From NCBI GenBank assembly GCA_016800925.1, contig JABCPU010000941.1:1-20821 (forward strand): 20,821 nt of DNA, given 5' to 3'. This document shows positions 19,440 through 20,821 of the stretch, in pieces. Numbering within the stretch: position 1 is the first letter of the stretch; each line of letters opens with the position of its first letter. Made by a program: the position numbers and the translations under genes. Origin of the DNA: Suillus spraguei. Its lineage: Eukaryota; Basidiomycota; Agaricomycetes; Boletales; Suillaceae. The notes under the pieces are model-generated. The model saw only the letters and a list, made by a program, of their open reading frames with translations, made no database searches and had not been told where the DNA came from.

Positions 19440-19665
19440 TTCTTTTCGTGGAAAGTGAGCCGAATCCATAGACAATTCATAGACAATTCGTAGACTTACG
19501 TAGACTCAACTCGGTTCCAGTAGATCGACCAAACTAGTTTGCCGCGAAGCGAACTGAAGCGAATCGAAGTGTAAATTTGAGACACTTCGGTAGACTTCGA
19601 TGTCAGTGAAGTTATTCGAAGTGCAGTTCGTTACACTTCGCGAAGTCACAGACAAGTCTGAGAAT
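19440..19665. repeat. Cluster of TAGAC and GAAGTG/CACTTC repeats
   Basis: TAGACAATTC is repeated in tandem at about 19468-19492, followed by TTACGTAGACTC. From 19550 to 19650 GAAGCGAA, CGAAGTGTAA, ACACTTCGG, CGAAGTGCAG and TTACACTTCGCGAAG occur in both orientations and can pair into several hairpins. It looks like a small foldback repeat. No coding content. Confidence 0.5.
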
Positions 19666-20119
19666 ATACTAGTAATCTAGCTCAGAGCTGGTTACAGCAT
19701 AATCCAAGACCCGGACGAGGATTAGTTCTCATTTTCATTTGCGAGCAGCTAAGTAACTTCGTCAGGCTTGCTCGTTACCATGAGTTCGTCTATGGCATTC
19801 TTACATACTGGCCTTGAAATAGTATAACCTACTTCTGCAACAAGATGGGACCTGATGGGACGTGCAATTCAACTGGTCTTGCTTGTAAGAGAACTTAAGT
19901 ATATGTAAAATTTCGAGAACGTTTGGTGAAGAGGTTAGCACGCCTGCGCATGTCTCTTTGCTGGATGAGAAAACTCGTTCAGAAGGGACAGATGAAGCAA
20001 AAGCAACGAGAATATATGTTCTTTTTGCTACAAAATATTATTTTCATTTATTGCAAAATAGTGGATGTACCTCCTGTTTGGTGTTACTAATCGTGAAACT
20101 GATGAGCCAGAGTAGTGCT
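19666..20119. other. Intergenic, no gene recognised
   Basis: Only short ORFs with no recognisable product. The plus-strand frame at 19958-20155 looks like chance. No repeat of note. Confidence 0.4.
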
Positions 20120-20290
20120 GCCGCAGTCCGGTCCCGAACCATGGTTCGAACCTGAACCCATCCAGACTGGACCAGTGGTTCGGTCACAGGTTTGGTCTCT
20201 CCTGGACCGAACCCCCTAACAGGTTCGGGGTTCGATGTCGTCACTGAAAAATGCGGACCGGTTCGGACGCGTCCGAACCGGTCCGAACCT
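20120..20290. repeat. GGTTCGG/CCGAACC-rich repeat with a 32-bp perfect palindrome
   Basis: Words such as GGTCCCGAACC, GGTTCGAACC, GGTTCGG, GGACCGAACC and AGGTTCGGGG recur in both orientations over about 170 bp. It ends in a perfect palindrome at 20254-20285 centred on ACGCGT, whose half reads CGGACCGGTTCGGACG. It may be a dispersed repeat or the end of a mobile element next to the gene at 20436. Confidence 0.75.
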
Positions 20291-20435
20291 GCACCATGTG
20301 CACAATTCCAGCTGCGTGTTTTTCGTGAGGCTTCCTGTCAGTTTAAGTAGTGCGCTCACCAACTTCTGTTCCTTCTCTTCTTTTGACAGTAGCATTCCCC
20401 ACATTGCACAAGCAACAAGGGTACTTTTTTCAGCT
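20291..20435. other. Probable 5' region of the gene at 20436
   Basis: Pyrimidine-rich stretches (CTTCTGTTCCTTCTCTTC) lie just before TTTGACAG at about 20382-20389, which could be an intron acceptor of an upstream exon. No frame could be assigned. Confidence 0.35.
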
Positions 20436-20821
20436 ATGCAACAACTCGAAGCACCGGTACTATGTTCACCGTCTCTCATGTTTGATAAGTTGCTAACTTC
20501 TAATGTTTTTTCATTCAGAATATACCTACTACTGTGGTGATTCCTGGGTTTTCCACCAAGTTTGCGCAATGGATTGTCATTTTGGAACTTGAAGGTGCGC
20601 AACATTTTTTTATTTAGTTTGAGATATATATATTCACTTGTGGTATAGGTTCAACATTTGCACTCCCTGCTGTAACTATGTTCGAGTCGTCTGCACCAGC
20701 CCGTCGTCCTGACGGTTCGTTGAAAAGCGCTGAAGAGATGGAGTGGATACACGACCCAGATGATGACACTACCATCCTCCCTCCCCCTCCTCCATCCAAA
20801 GGCACTCTCCAATTCATTCAT
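20436..20821 (+). CDS. Unrecognised gene, 5' part, three exons (runs off window)
   Basis: Exons 20436-20456, 20519-20594 and 20649-20821 join in one open frame. Introns 20457-20518 (GTACTA, branch TTCTAAT, TTCAG) and 20595-20648 (GTGCGC, GGTATAG) have acceptable ends. The protein begins MQQLEAP, continues NIPTTVVIPGFSTKFAQWIV then ILELEGSTFALPAVTMFESS, and has a charged, Pro-rich part with KSAEEMEWIHDPDDDTT followed by five prolines. The last exon is open to the window end. The ATG at 20678 is an alternative start; the joined frame makes the longer model preferable. I recognise no family. Its position beside palindromic repeats leaves a mobile-element origin open. Confidence 0.5.

Noticed and set aside
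20130..20160. GGTTCGAACC resembles a tRNA or SINE B box
   Set aside because: No A box or cloverleaf can be found upstream; the word belongs to the GGTTCGG/CCGAACC repeat cluster.

Overview
The window looks like nuclear DNA of a filamentous fungus, most likely an agaricomycete. The reasons are the dense spliceosomal introns of about 45-60 nt with GT(or GC)...AG ends and CTAAC/CTAAT branch points, the absence of operons, and the protein families present: an ERCC6L2-like SNF2 translocase, a secreted S10 serine carboxypeptidase, WD40-repeat fragments and small multi-span membrane proteins. The WD40 fragments resemble the expanded WD40 families I associate with Boletales; that placement is inference from remembered family resemblance, not a search.

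Layout, left to right. Positions 1-2506 (+): 3' part of an ERCC6L2-like DNA translocase with about 15 introns, including a 12-nt microexon next to a GC-AG intron. 2976-3440 (+): broken WD40 gene. 3456-4163 (+): inverted repeat, TATA box and a small four-span membrane protein gene. 4450-6017 (-): decayed multi-span membrane protein gene. 6081-6730: MITE-like element with terminal inverted repeats flanked by TA. 7080-9236 (+): S10 carboxypeptidase copy A, heavily broken, followed by a truncated first exon of a membrane-protein gene (9285-9471). 10244-10975 (+): second four-span membrane protein gene. 11400-11722 (+): second WD40 remnant with a TATA box. 12476-14805 (-): carboxypeptidase copy B. 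14806-15413: insert bounded by 58-bp direct repeats. 15414-17860 (-): carboxypeptidase copy C. 17880-19295 (-): seven-span-type membrane protein gene, the source or sister of the 9285 fragment. 19440-20290: repeat-rich DNA ending in a 32-bp perfect palindrome. 20436-20821 (+): 5' part of an unrecognised gene that runs off the window.

The dominant process is segmental duplication and decay. The carboxypeptidase occurs three times, twice in tandem on the minus strand and once inverted about 3.4 kb away. Copy B is one base from an open 526-codon frame over eight exons. Copies A and C carry several independent indels. Almost every gene carries at least one frameshift or stop, so either this is a decaying accessory region or the assembly has residual indel errors; reads or RNA would decide. 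I see no bacterial, viral or CRISPR feature and no convincing tRNA or rRNA gene. I found no strong case for a new multi-gene system; the most interesting items are the microexon, the carboxypeptidase substitutions and the repeat structures.
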